NCBI GenBank assembly: GCA_036556695.1
Contig: DATBIY010000084.1
Location: 1 to 55,650 of the forward strand
Source of the DNA: DASSCW01 sp036556695
GTDB lineage: Bacteria; Chloroflexota; Limnocylindria; QHBO01
Reading direction: 5' to 3'
Length of the DNA stretch: 55,650 bases
The notes under the pieces were generated by a model, which saw only the letters and a list, made by a program, of their open reading frames with translations, ran no database searches and was not told the DNA's origin. Of this stretch, positions 24,882 through 32,551 are shown piece after piece (position 1 is the first letter of the stretch; each line of letters starts with the position of its first letter). The translations under genes and the position numbers were made by a program.

Positions 24882-25911
24882 GCTGGCCTACGTCGGTGGC
24901 GTCCGTGGCATGGAGCGGCAGATCGTCGCCCAGGCCGGGGAGCTGCCGTACCACCAGCTGGTGGTGCGCTCGCTGCGCAGCGGCGGCGTGAACGCGCACC
25001 TGGTGCTTGATCCGCTGCGGCTGGGGGCCTCGGTGCCGCAGGCCTACGCACTGCTCGGCCGGCTGCGTCCCAGGGCCGTGTTCAGCAGTGGCGGCTACCT
25101 GGGCATCCCGCTGGTCATGGCCGCGCGGGCGCGCCGCATCCCGACGGTTGTCTGGGAGGGCAACGTGGTGCCGGGGCGGGCGACGGCGGCGGTCGGGCGG
25201 CTGGCCACCCGGGTGGCCGTTTCCTTCGAGCCAACCCTCGCGGCATTTCCCGGTCGCGCCTTTCTGAGCGGCACGCCCATCCGCTCGTTCGCCGGCGTGG
25301 AGCGGGAGGCGGCCCGCGCGTCCTTCGGCGTCACCGGCGGCGAGCGCCTGTTTCTCGTCTTCGGCGGCTCGCAGGCGGTGGCCCGCATCACGGCCGCCCT
25401 GGAGGGAGCGCTGGCCGGGCTGCTCGATGACTGGCGGGTGCTCCACATCGCCGGCCAGGCGGGCATGGCGGCGGCTGACGCAACCCGTGCGCGGCTGCCC
25501 GAGACGCTGCGGGATCGCTACCAGCCGGTTCCGTTCCTGACCGACCGCATGGCTGATGCTCTGGTGGCCGCCGACCTCGTGCTCGGCCGCGCTGGCTCAT
25601 CGACCTGCGCCGAGATCGCGGCGGTGGGCGTGGCCGCCATCCTGGTCCCGTACCCGTTCGCCGGCGCGCACCAGCGCGCCAACGCTGCCTACCTCGCCGA
25701 CCGCGATGCCGCGGTGCATGTGCCCGATGCCGAGCTGACCGCGGATCGGCTGCTGGCCGAGGCGCGCCGCCTCCAGGATGACGACACGCGTGCCCGGATG
25801 GCCGCGGCTGCGAAGGCGCTCGGGCGGCCCGATGCGGCGGCACGCATCGCGGCCGAGCTGCTGGCCCTTGGCGAGGGCAGTCCGCTGCCGCCGACCGGGG
25901 AGGCGGCGTGA
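24787..25911 (+). CDS. murG: UDP-GlcNAc--lipid I N-acetylglucosaminyltransferase
   Basis: A 374-residue GT28 glycosyltransferase that makes lipid II on the inner face of the membrane. Seen are the N-terminal loop VSGGGTGGHVYPALAVAW, GGYLGIPLVMAARARRIPTVVWEGN, LVFGGSQAV and the UDP-GlcNAc site RAGSSTCAEIAAVGVAAILVPYPFAGAHQ. The ATG at 24787 begins the family domain and has AGGA ten bases upstream; it lies inside the ftsW frame. murC, which often follows murG, is absent. Confidence 0.95.
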   Translation: MRYLVSGGGTGGHVYPALAVAWALRDARPGLELAYVGGVRGMERQIVAQAGELPYHQLVVRSLRSGGVNAHLVLDPLRLGASVPQAYALLGRLRPRAVFSSGGYLGIPLVMAARARRIPTVVWEGNVVPGRATAAVGRLATRVAVSFEPTLAAFPGRAFLSGTPIRSFAGVEREAARASFGVTGGERLFLVFGGSQAVARITAALEGALAGLLDDWRVLHIAGQAGMAAADATRARLPETLRDRYQPVPFLTDRMADALVAADLVLGRAGSSTCAEIAAVGVAAILVPYPFAGAHQRANAAYLADRDAAVHVPDAELTADRLLAEARRLQDDDTRARMAAAAKALGRPDAAARIAAELLALGEGSPLPPTGEAA

Positions 25912-26882
25912 ACGCGGCAGCCACCGCCCGCTCCTCGCCGCTGGACCTGGCAGAGCTGGACCGGCTCGCCGCAGAGCGGGGCGTTGAGCTCCGCACCGAT
26001 GCGCCGCTTGCGCCGCTGACCACGCTGCGCGTCGGCGGCAGCGCCGACCGCCTGGCTGAGGCGCGCGACCGCGACGGGCTGCTGGCCCTGCTGCGCCTGG
26101 CAGGCGACGCGAGCGTGCCTTGGATGGTGCTCGGTAACGGGAGCGACCTGGTGGTGGCCGATGCCGGAGTGCGCGGCATGGTGATTCGCAACCGGGCGCG
26201 GGAGGTGGTGATCGAAGGCGTCAGCGTGACCGCCGACGCCGGCGCGCCCATGGCGCTCCTCGTGAAGCGGTGCACTGCCGAGGGGCTGGCAGGCCTCGAG
26301 TTCGGCATCAGCATCCCCGGCACGCTGGGTGGCGCGGTGTGGGCCAATGCCGGCGCCCACGGCGGCGAGATGCGCGACGTGGTCGAGTGGGTCGAGGCCT
26401 GGGACCCGCAGACCGACGAGGTGCGGCGCCTGGCGGCGGCCGAGTGCGGGTTCGCCTATCGCGAGTCGCGCTTCAAGCACAGCCGCGAGGTGGTGCTGGC
26501 GGCGGCCCTGCGGCTGCAGCCCGGTGACCCGGACGAGATCGCGGCACGCGTCGCCGCCAACCAGGCGCAGCGCGTGGCCACCCAGCCGCTGGCCGACCAG
26601 AACGCCGGCAGCGTCTTCCGCAACCCGCCGGGCGACCATGCCGGGCGGCTGATCGACGCCGCCGGGCTGAAGGGCCACCGCATTGGCAGCGCAAGGGTCA
26701 GCGAGCGCCACGCCAACTTCATCGTCACCGATCGCAGCGGCTCGGCCGCCGACGTGCGCGCCCTGGGCGACGCGGTGCGCGCCACGGTCGAGGAGCGCTT
26801 CGACGTCCGCCTGGAGTACGAGATCGAGTTCGTCGGCGATTGGGATGCCGCGTCGAACGCCGTGCCGGAGGCGGAGGCGTGA
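25908..26882 (+). CDS. murB: UDP-N-acetylenolpyruvoylglucosamine reductase
   Basis: A 324-residue FAD enzyme that reduces enolpyruvyl-UDP-GlcNAc to UDP-MurNAc. Seen are TTLRVGGSADRLAEA, VLGNGSDLVVADAG, the FAD loop GLEFGISIPGTLGGAVWANAGAHGGEM, YRESRFK and NAGSVFRNPPGDHAGRLIDAAG with the catalytic Ser. GTG 25908 overlaps the murG stop and the next gene starts in its own stop (GTGA). Confidence 0.95.
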   Translation: MNAAATARSSPLDLAELDRLAAERGVELRTDAPLAPLTTLRVGGSADRLAEARDRDGLLALLRLAGDASVPWMVLGNGSDLVVADAGVRGMVIRNRAREVVIEGVSVTADAGAPMALLVKRCTAEGLAGLEFGISIPGTLGGAVWANAGAHGGEMRDVVEWVEAWDPQTDEVRRLAAAECGFAYRESRFKHSREVVLAAALRLQPGDPDEIAARVAANQAQRVATQPLADQNAGSVFRNPPGDHAGRLIDAAGLKGHRIGSARVSERHANFIVTDRSGSAADVRALGDAVRATVEERFDVRLEYEIEFVGDWDAASNAVPEAEA

Positions 26883-28018
26883 CTCGGCGGCTGCGGGTCG
26901 GCATCTTCGCCGGCGGCAAGTCGGCCGAGCACGAGGTGAGCGTTGCGTCGGCGGAGGCGGTGCTGGCCAGCATCGACCGCGAGACGTACGAGCCCTACCT
27001 GGTCTACATCGACCGCCAGGGTCGCTGGCACCTGCCCTCCGGCCCGGCCCCGAAGCTGACCGGCGGCTCACTGGCGGGGCTGCTGGGCGTCGACACGCCG
27101 GCCGAGCACACGGCCCACCTGAGCGACGAGAGCAGCCTGCCGGCGGCGGTGGAGGACGGCGCGCTGGCGCCGCGGGCGGCCCTGCGCTCGCTGGCCGAGG
27201 CGATCGACATCGCCTTCCTGGTGATCCACGGCCCGTTCGGCGAGGACGGCACGTTGCAGGGCTTCCTGGAACTGGCCGGCATCCCGTACACCGGCGCCGG
27301 CGTGCTGGCCAGCGCGCTGGCCATGGACAAGATCGTGTTCAAGGACCTGATGCGCGGCCATGACCTGCCGGTGGTCGACTACACCTGGTTCCGCCGTTCG
27401 GACTGGACCGATGCGCCCGACGCCGTGCTGGCAGACGTCGCCGCCCACATCGGCCCGCGGTCGGTGGTCAAGCCCGCCCGCCTGGGCAGCAGCCTGGGCA
27501 TGACCGTGGTGCACCAGCCGGACGAGCTGCCGGCGGCCATCACCGAGGCGCTGCGCTACGACAGCAAGGTGCTTGTCGAGGCTTACGTGGCCGAAGCGCG
27601 CGAGCTGGAGGTGGGAGTCATCGGCAATGACGACCCGCAGGCCTTCGAGCCCGGCGAGGTGCGCAGCCACGGGGAGTGGTACGACTACGCCGCCAAGTAC
27701 ACGGAGGGCCTGGCCGACGTCATTCCTCGCGCCGAGGTCGCGCCCGAGCTGGCAACGCGGCTGCGGGAGTTGGCGCTGGCCGCGTATCGGGCGGTGGACT
27801 GCGCGGGCTTCGCCCGCGTCGACTTCCTGGTGCCGCCTGACGGGGTGTATCTCAGCGAGATGAACACCATTCCCGGCTTTACCGCCACGAGCATGTTCCC
27901 CAAGCAGGCCGAAATGGCCGGGATCGACTTCAGGCGGCTGGTGGACTCGCTGCTGCGCCTGGCGCTGGAGCGCGAGGGGCCCAGCGATCCGGTGGACCGC
28001 GAGGAGGAGGAGCGTTGA
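26879..28018 (+). CDS. ddl: D-alanine--D-alanine ligase
   Basis: A 379-residue ATP-grasp ligase that makes the D-Ala-D-Ala used by MurF. Seen are VGIFAGGKSAEHEVSVASAE, VIHGPFGEDGTLQGFLELAG, YTGAGVLASALAMDK, KPARLGSSLGMT and the C-terminal FARVDFLV plus EMNTIPGFTATSMFPK. The GTG at 26879 overlaps the murB stop; an upstream in-frame start at 26840 lies inside murB and is not needed. Confidence 0.95.
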   Translation: MTRRLRVGIFAGGKSAEHEVSVASAEAVLASIDRETYEPYLVYIDRQGRWHLPSGPAPKLTGGSLAGLLGVDTPAEHTAHLSDESSLPAAVEDGALAPRAALRSLAEAIDIAFLVIHGPFGEDGTLQGFLELAGIPYTGAGVLASALAMDKIVFKDLMRGHDLPVVDYTWFRRSDWTDAPDAVLADVAAHIGPRSVVKPARLGSSLGMTVVHQPDELPAAITEALRYDSKVLVEAYVAEARELEVGVIGNDDPQAFEPGEVRSHGEWYDYAAKYTEGLADVIPRAEVAPELATRLRELALAAYRAVDCAGFARVDFLVPPDGVYLSEMNTIPGFTATSMFPKQAEMAGIDFRRLVDSLLRLALEREGPSDPVDREEEER

Positions 28019-28866
28019 GCCGCGTCACGCGGCCGCGCCGCGGAGGCGGGCATGCCCGCCGTCCACGCCAGCCGCTGCGCCGGCACATCGGGGCGGGGCT
28101 GCTGTCACGCGGTCGGCTGCTGGCGGTGTTCGGGTTCGCGGTGCTGGTGGCCGGCGCGGTCACGCTGATCAACGGCCCGTGGCTGCGCGTCAGCTCGGTC
28201 GCCCACGCCGGGGCGCGCTACACGCCCGCCATCCAGCTGGACGGGATCATGGCCGCCTACCAGGGCACCCCGCTGCTGACCGTGGACTCGGAGGAGTTGC
28301 GGCAGCAGATCGCGGCGCTCCCGGCGGTGGCCGGCGCCAGGGTGGAGGCGGCGCTGCCGGGCAGCCTGCGCGTCAGCGTCACCGAGAAACCGGCGGCATT
28401 CCTGTGGCGCACCCCCCTGGCGCAGCTGGTGGTCGCCGCGGACGGCACGCTGATGGCGAGCCTTGCGGCCAACGCCACCCTTCCTGCGGAGCTGCGCCGG
28501 CTGCCGGCGGTGTACGACAGCCGCTACGCCAGCCGCTACATGGCACTGGGCGAGGCGCTGCCGAGCGCCGACATGCGCGTCGCCGCGCGGCTCGTGGACA
28601 TGGACCCGGAGATCATCGGCTCGCGCACCAGCCGCCTGGAGGTCAGCATCGGCGATCGCTACGGCTTCACGGTCAGCGCGCCGGTGCCGGACTGGGAGGC
28701 GGCGCTCGGCTTCTACGAGCTCGACCCGTCCGACGACCGAGCCACCGCCGATGCGCGGCTGGAGGCGCAGCTGGGCGCGATTCGAACCCTCTTCGCGCAG
28801 CGTCCCGAGTCAGGCGTGTCGTGGATGGATGTGCGCAACCCGGGGAAGGTATATTGGACGCCGTAG
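28015..28866 (+). CDS. ftsQ: Cell division protein FtsQ/DivIB
   Basis: A 283-residue bitopic protein with a long Arg-rich cytoplasmic tail, one membrane helix at about 40-60 (LLAVFGFAVLVAGAVTLI) and an outer POTRA domain (LRVSSVAHAGARYTP through RVSVTEKPAAFLW). It scaffolds the FtsL and FtsB partners. The TTG start overlaps the ddl stop (TTGA) and is preceded by GAGGAGGAGG, which supports it. Confidence 0.88.
   Translation: MSRVTRPRRGGGHARRPRQPLRRHIGAGLLSRGRLLAVFGFAVLVAGAVTLINGPWLRVSSVAHAGARYTPAIQLDGIMAAYQGTPLLTVDSEELRQQIAALPAVAGARVEAALPGSLRVSVTEKPAAFLWRTPLAQLVVAADGTLMASLAANATLPAELRRLPAVYDSRYASRYMALGEALPSADMRVAARLVDMDPEIIGSRTSRLEVSIGDRYGFTVSAPVPDWEAALGFYELDPSDDRATADARLEAQLGAIRTLFAQRPESGVSWMDVRNPGKVYWTP
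28850..28855 (+). promoter_or_regulatory. Candidate -10 element for sbp
   Basis: TATATT lies in the last codons of ftsQ, about 65 bases before the sbp ATG. It is one of few AT-rich hexamers here, but no -35 is visible. Confidence 0.3.
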
Positions 28867-28886
28867 AGCCAGCGACGGCACCGAGA

Positions 28887-28902
28887 ACGGTCCGCGTGGC
28901 GT
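28887..28902 (+). repeat. 16-base repeat, copy 1 (sbp leader)
   Basis: ACGGTCCGCGTGGCGT is found here, 18 bases before sbp, and again at 29262-29277 before ftsA. A near copy lies at 43079-43093. The meaning is unknown, and an exact 16-base repeat is not rare by chance at this GC content. Confidence 0.4.
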
Positions 28903-28920
28903 GCAGCGGAACGCTTCCCA

Positions 28921-29244
28921 ATGTGGCTCCCCCTGATCGGCCTTGCGCTGGGCATTGCCCTTGGGCTGTTGCTCAACGTCAACGTCAGCCCGGACCTGGC
29001 GCGCTACAGCGCGGTCGGCATCCTCGCCGGGCTGGACTCGGTGCTGGGAGCGATTCGCGCCGAGCTGGATGCGCACTACGACAACCGCGTCTTCCTGTCG
29101 GGCTTCGTCACCAACGCGCTGGTGGCGGTGGCGCTGACCTTCGTGGGCGATCGGCTGGGCATCGACCTGTACCTGGTCGCCCTCTTCGCCTTCGGACTGC
29201 GCATCTTCCAAAACGTGGCCCTCATCCGGCGCCACTTCCTGTAG
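28921..29244 (+). CDS. sbp: Small basic membrane protein Sbp (DUF1290 family)
   Basis: A 107-residue membrane protein with about three hydrophobic segments (LPLIGLALGIALGLLLNV; SGFVTNALVAVALTFVGD; LYLVALFAFGLRIFQNVAL) and the conserved stretch ARYSAVGILAGLDSVLGAIRA. Members sit next to ftsA or ftsQ in Gram-positive and Chloroflexota genomes; the biochemical role is not known. The 54-base gap before it carries the 16-base repeat. Confidence 0.85.
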   Translation: MWLPLIGLALGIALGLLLNVNVSPDLARYSAVGILAGLDSVLGAIRAELDAHYDNRVFLSGFVTNALVAVALTFVGDRLGIDLYLVALFAFGLRIFQNVALIRRHFL

Positions 29245-29261
29245 GCTCGGAAGCCGGGCCC

Positions 29262-29277
29262 ACGGTCCGCGTGGCGT
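29262..29277 (+). repeat. 16-base repeat, copy 2 (ftsA leader)
   Basis: An exact second copy of the repeat at 28887-28902, lying 24 bases before the ftsA TTG. Both copies are in leaders of adjacent genes. Confidence 0.4.
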
Positions 29278-29301
29278 TCCGGCGAGACCAGCGGAGGTAG
29301 C

Positions 29302-30540
29302 TTGGACAGGGAAACGGTGCTGGTCGGCATCGATGCCGGCACGACCAAGGTCACGACCCTCATCGGCGAGGTGGGGCGGACGGGCGACGTCGACATCATC
29401 GGCTATGGCATCGCGCCATCGGTCGGGATGAAGAAGGGCATGGTCGCCAACATCGACCAGACCGTGAACTCCATCGCCAACAGCCTGGAGAAGGCGGAGC
29501 GGCTGTCCGGCTACAAGATCAGCAGCGCCTTCGTCAGCGTCGGCGGCAGCCACATCTCCAGCCAGAACAGCCGGGGCGTGGTCGCCGTGTCGGGCCACCG
29601 CCGCGAGGTCAGCCGCGAGGACGTGGCGCGCGCCACCGAGGCCGCCAGGGCGATCCAGACGCCGTCGAACCGCGAGACGCTGCATGTCATCCCGCGTGGC
29701 TACATCGTCGACGGCCAGGAGGGCATCAAGGACCCGCTGGGCATGAGCGCCGTGCGGCTCGAGGTCGAGACGCACATCGTCTCCGGGGCCGCGACCAGCG
29801 TCCAGAACCTGAGCAAGTGCATCGCCAACGCCAACGTCCAGGTCGACGAGATGGTGGTCAGCGCGCTGGCGGCCGCCGAGGCCACCCTGACCGACACCGA
29901 GAAGGAGCTCGGCGTGCTCGTCGCCGATATCGGCGGCGGCACCACCGACATCGCCATCTACACCGATGGCGGCGTGTACCACACCGCCGTGCTGCCGGTG
30001 GGCGCCATCAACGTCACCAACGACGTGGCCATCGGGCTGCGCACCAGCCTCAACCTGGCCGAGGAGATCAAGATCAAGCACGGCACTGCAGACCTGGGCG
30101 CGGTGCAGCCCGAGGAGCTGCTCAACGTGGCCGTGCTGGGCGACGGCGGCGGGCAGACCATCCAGCGCCGCAAGCTGTGCGAGATCATCGAGGCGCGGAT
30201 GAGCGAGATCTACTCGCTGATCGGCGAGGAGATCAAGCGCTCGGGCCACGCCGGCATGCTGCCGGCGGGCGTGGTGCTCACCGGTGGCGGGGCGCGGATC
30301 GCCGGCGCCGCCGAGCTGGCGCGCGAGGTGTTCCAGATGCCGGTCCGCGTCGGCGCCCCCCAGGGCGTTGGCGGCCTGATGGACCAGCTCTCCAACCCGG
30401 CCTTCAGCACGCCCATCGGCCTGCTGCTGTGGGGCGCGCACCACGCCGGCGAGGAGCCGCTGAGCTACGCCAGCGCGTCGCCGTTCAGCGGCATGGGCGG
30501 GCGGCTGGTCGACTGGGTGCGGGGCCTCTTCCCCGGCTAG
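29302..30540 (+). CDS. ftsA: Cell division protein FtsA
   Basis: A 412-residue actin-like ATPase that tethers FtsZ to the membrane. Seen are VGIDAGTTKVTTLIGE (phosphate 1), the 1C subdomain region with SAFVSVGGSHISSQNSRGV, VADIGGGTTDIAIY (phosphate 2), VLTGGGARIAG (adenosine) and a C-terminal amphipathic helix (GGRLVDWVRGLFPG) that should bind the membrane. The TTG start follows GCGGAGG at normal distance. ftsZ does not follow directly; a convergent response regulator lies between. Confidence 0.94.
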   Translation: MDRETVLVGIDAGTTKVTTLIGEVGRTGDVDIIGYGIAPSVGMKKGMVANIDQTVNSIANSLEKAERLSGYKISSAFVSVGGSHISSQNSRGVVAVSGHRREVSREDVARATEAARAIQTPSNRETLHVIPRGYIVDGQEGIKDPLGMSAVRLEVETHIVSGAATSVQNLSKCIANANVQVDEMVVSALAAAEATLTDTEKELGVLVADIGGGTTDIAIYTDGGVYHTAVLPVGAINVTNDVAIGLRTSLNLAEEIKIKHGTADLGAVQPEELLNVAVLGDGGGQTIQRRKLCEIIEARMSEIYSLIGEEIKRSGHAGMLPAGVVLTGGGARIAGAAELAREVFQMPVRVGAPQGVGGLMDQLSNPAFSTPIGLLLWGAHHAGEEPLSYASASPFSGMGGRLVDWVRGLFPG

Positions 30541-30542
30541 GT

Positions 30543-31007
30543 CTAAACGCTCGCGCGGTCGGCCGCCCGTTCACCGGCCGGCTGCGGTATCGGCAAACCA
30601 TCCGGCGCGTCGGGCAGCCTTCCCAGCGCCCTGCGCACCGCGGCCTGCAGCTGATGCAGCTCGAATGGCTTCGGCAGCAGATGCACGTCGCGCATGGCCT
30701 GAGCCTCCGCGGCGATGCGGCGCAGCATGACCAGGTCGGCGGAGACGACCAGCACCGGCACGCGGTAGAGATCGGCGTGGGATCGGACCAGGCGGACCAC
30801 GTCCCAGCCGGAGAGCTCGCGCTGGTCCGTAGCCAGCAGCAGGTCGACGATCACCAGGTCCGGGCGGGTATCGCGGATCTCGTGCAGCTCGGGGCCGGTG
30901 CGAGCCGTGAGGCTGACCGTGTACCCAGCGGCCTCGAGCACGTCACGCATCAGGTCCAGCGCCCGCTGGTGATCATCCAGCACGGTGATCCGTGGCCCGT
31001 CGCTCAC
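30543..31007 (-). CDS. Single-domain response regulator between ftsA and ftsZ
   Basis: A 154-residue CheY-like receiver without an output domain. The acidic pair is Asp11-Asp12 (TVLDDHQRA), the phospho-acceptor is Asp55 (LVIVDLLLATD), and the switch residues are Ser in VLVVSADLV and Lys in LLPKPFELHQL. The last 25 residues are a Pro- and Ala-rich tail. The GTG start has AAGGAG six bases upstream. It ends two bases after the ftsA stop, facing it, and is divergent from ftsZ. No histidine kinase is in the window; the partner is unknown. Confidence 0.88.
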   Translation of the reverse strand: MSDGPRITVLDDHQRALDLMRDVLEAAGYTVSLTARTGPELHEIRDTRPDLVIVDLLLATDQRELSGWDVVRLVRSHADLYRVPVLVVSADLVMLRRIAAEAQAMRDVHLLPKPFELHQLQAAVRRALGRLPDAPDGLPIPQPAGERAADRASV

Positions 31008-31112
31008 CGCTGTCTCCTTGCTGCGTCAGGCGCTCTGAAATGCAAGAAGCTGACCAGCGTCGGAGCCCTGCTGTGGAGTCCACCGGCCGCCGTCCACGGC
31101 GTATCGGCTGGA

Positions 31113-31143
31113 TGTGGATAACTTCGGCGCGGACTGTGGAAAA
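31113..31143 (-). promoter_or_regulatory. Two DnaA boxes upstream of ftsZ
   Basis: On the minus strand TTATCCACA (31113-31121) is a perfect consensus DnaA box and TTTTCCACA (31135-31143) fits TTWTNCACA. They have the same orientation and are 22 bases apart, two helical turns. They lie 30 bases before the ftsZ -10 element and between the divergent response regulator and ftsZ. Confidence 0.7.
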
Positions 31144-31172
31144 AACTCGCCACGCGGTCAGGGGACGCTCGC

Positions 31173-31178
31173 TAGAAT
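31173..31178 (+). promoter_or_regulatory. ftsZ -10 element
   Basis: TAGAAT predicts a transcription start near 31185. No good -35 is seen; activation by a bound protein such as DnaA would fit this. Confidence 0.5.
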
Positions 31179-31241
31179 CGGAGGAACCCGCGGCGAGACG
31201 GGTTGGCCACCTCCATACCGCGCAACGGAGATTTCACACCC

Positions 31242-32480
31242 ATGCCGCTACGGTCCGACGCAGAGCATTTCGCACTCATCAAGGTCATCGGCGTCGGAGG
31301 AGGCGGCAGCAACGCCGTGAACCGCATGATTCGCGCCGAGATGATGGGCGTCGAGTTCATCGCCGTGAACACGGACGCGCAGGCTCTCCTCCAGAGCGAC
31401 GCTCCACACAAGATCAGGATCGGTGACAAGCTGACCCGCGGCCTTGGCGCCGGCGCCGACCCGCAGGTCGGGCAGCGTGCCGCCGAGGAGGACTCGGAGA
31501 AGATCTACGAGGCGCTCAAGGACGCCGACATGATCTTCATCACGGCGGGCATGGGCGGTGGCACCGGGTCGGGCGCGGCCCCGGTCATCGCCGAGATCGC
31601 CAAGGACCTGGGCTCGCTGACGGTGGGCGTCATCACCAAGCCGTTCAGCTTCGAGGGCGTCCGCCGCAAGCTGGTGGCCGAGCAGTACTCGGAGCAGCTC
31701 AAGGACAAGTGCGACACGCTGATCACCATCCCCAACGACCGCCTGCGCGAAGTGGTCGACAAGAAGACGTCCATCCTGGACGCCTTCCGGGTGGTGGACG
31801 ACGTGCTGCGCCAGGGCGTGCAGGGCATCAGCGACCTGATCACCGTGCCGGGCCTCATCAACCTGGACTTCGCCGACGTCAAGACCATCATGCGTGACGC
31901 CGGCTCGTCGATGATGGGCATCGGCATCGGCACCGGCGAGAACCGGGCAGTGGAGGCCGCGCGGGCGGCGGTCATGAGCCCGTTGCTGGAGGTCAACATC
32001 CAGGGCGCGCGCGGCATCCTGTTCAACGTCACCGGTGGCTCGGACCTCGGCCTGTTCGAGGTCAACGAGGCGGCCGAGGTCATCAAGGAAGCGGCAGATC
32101 CGGAGGCCAATATCATCTTCGGCACGGTCATCGACGACCGGATGCGCGACGAGGTGAAGGTCACCGTCATCGCAACCGGCTTCGACGCCACCAAGAAGCC
32201 GCGTTCCACCGGTCGCGCGTCGGTCGGCAACGACGTGGCGGTCGGCATCGAGACCAGCCTGGACGAGCGCAGCCGCGAGATCCTGGCCGAGATCGAGCGG
32301 GAGCGTTCGCAGCGCCAGTCGCTCGAGGAGCAGATCCCCGAGCCCTCGCCGTTCGCCGCCACCACCGAGCGCGAGGAGACGGTGATCGAGCGCCAGCCGG
32401 TCCCGGCACCCGCCGGACGCCCGGCCTACGGCGATACCGATCTCGACATCCCGTCATTCCTGCGCCGCAAGTCGGAGTAG
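31242..32480 (+). CDS. ftsZ: Cell division protein FtsZ
   Basis: A 412-residue tubulin-like GTPase that forms the division ring. Seen are IKVIGVGGGGSNAVNRMI, the signature GGGTGSG at residues 105-111, NDRLREVV, the T7-loop region GLINLDFADVKTIM, and the C-terminal peptide DLDIPSFLRRK that binds FtsA. A spacer of about 70 residues joins core and tail. The ATG at 31242 is chosen: GGAG lies upstream, although at a long 12 bases; the in-frame TTG at 31203 would add 13 residues. Confidence 0.96.
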   Translation: MPLRSDAEHFALIKVIGVGGGGSNAVNRMIRAEMMGVEFIAVNTDAQALLQSDAPHKIRIGDKLTRGLGAGADPQVGQRAAEEDSEKIYEALKDADMIFITAGMGGGTGSGAAPVIAEIAKDLGSLTVGVITKPFSFEGVRRKLVAEQYSEQLKDKCDTLITIPNDRLREVVDKKTSILDAFRVVDDVLRQGVQGISDLITVPGLINLDFADVKTIMRDAGSSMMGIGIGTGENRAVEAARAAVMSPLLEVNIQGARGILFNVTGGSDLGLFEVNEAAEVIKEAADPEANIIFGTVIDDRMRDEVKVTVIATGFDATKKPRSTGRASVGNDVAVGIETSLDERSREILAEIERERSQRQSLEEQIPEPSPFAATTEREETVIERQPVPAPAGRPAYGDTDLDIPSFLRRKSE

Positions 32481-32497
32481 GCGACCCCTGAGCCGAT

Positions 32498-32530
32498 ACG
32501 GCCGGGCCTTCGCGGCCCGGCCGTCTCATG
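32498..32530 (+). terminator. Terminator hairpin after ftsZ
   Basis: ACGGCCGGGCC (32498-32508), loop TTCGC, GGCCCGGCCGT (32514-32524) form a perfect 11-base-pair stem 18 bases after the ftsZ stop, followed by the T-containing CTCATGTCT. It likely ends the dcw transcript; the T-run is weak. Confidence 0.65.
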
Positions 32531-32539
32531 TCTGCGCCG

Positions 32540-32545
32540 TAGGAT
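32540..32545 (+). promoter_or_regulatory. -10 element TAGGAT before yggS
   Basis: TAGGAT lies six bases before the yggS ATG, so the predicted transcription start coincides with the start codon (leaderless). It follows the ftsZ terminator directly. No -35 is recognised. Confidence 0.45.
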
Positions 32546-32551
32546 GAGCCG

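Noticed and set aside
31113..31143. DnaA boxes as a replication origin
   Set aside because: Only two boxes, no AT-rich unwinding region, and no dnaA, dnaN, gyrB or rpmH nearby; gene regulation is more likely.
31203..31241. TTG 31203 as the ftsZ start
   Set aside because: Adds 13 non-family residues and lies only about 18 bases after the predicted transcription start without a suitable ribosome site.
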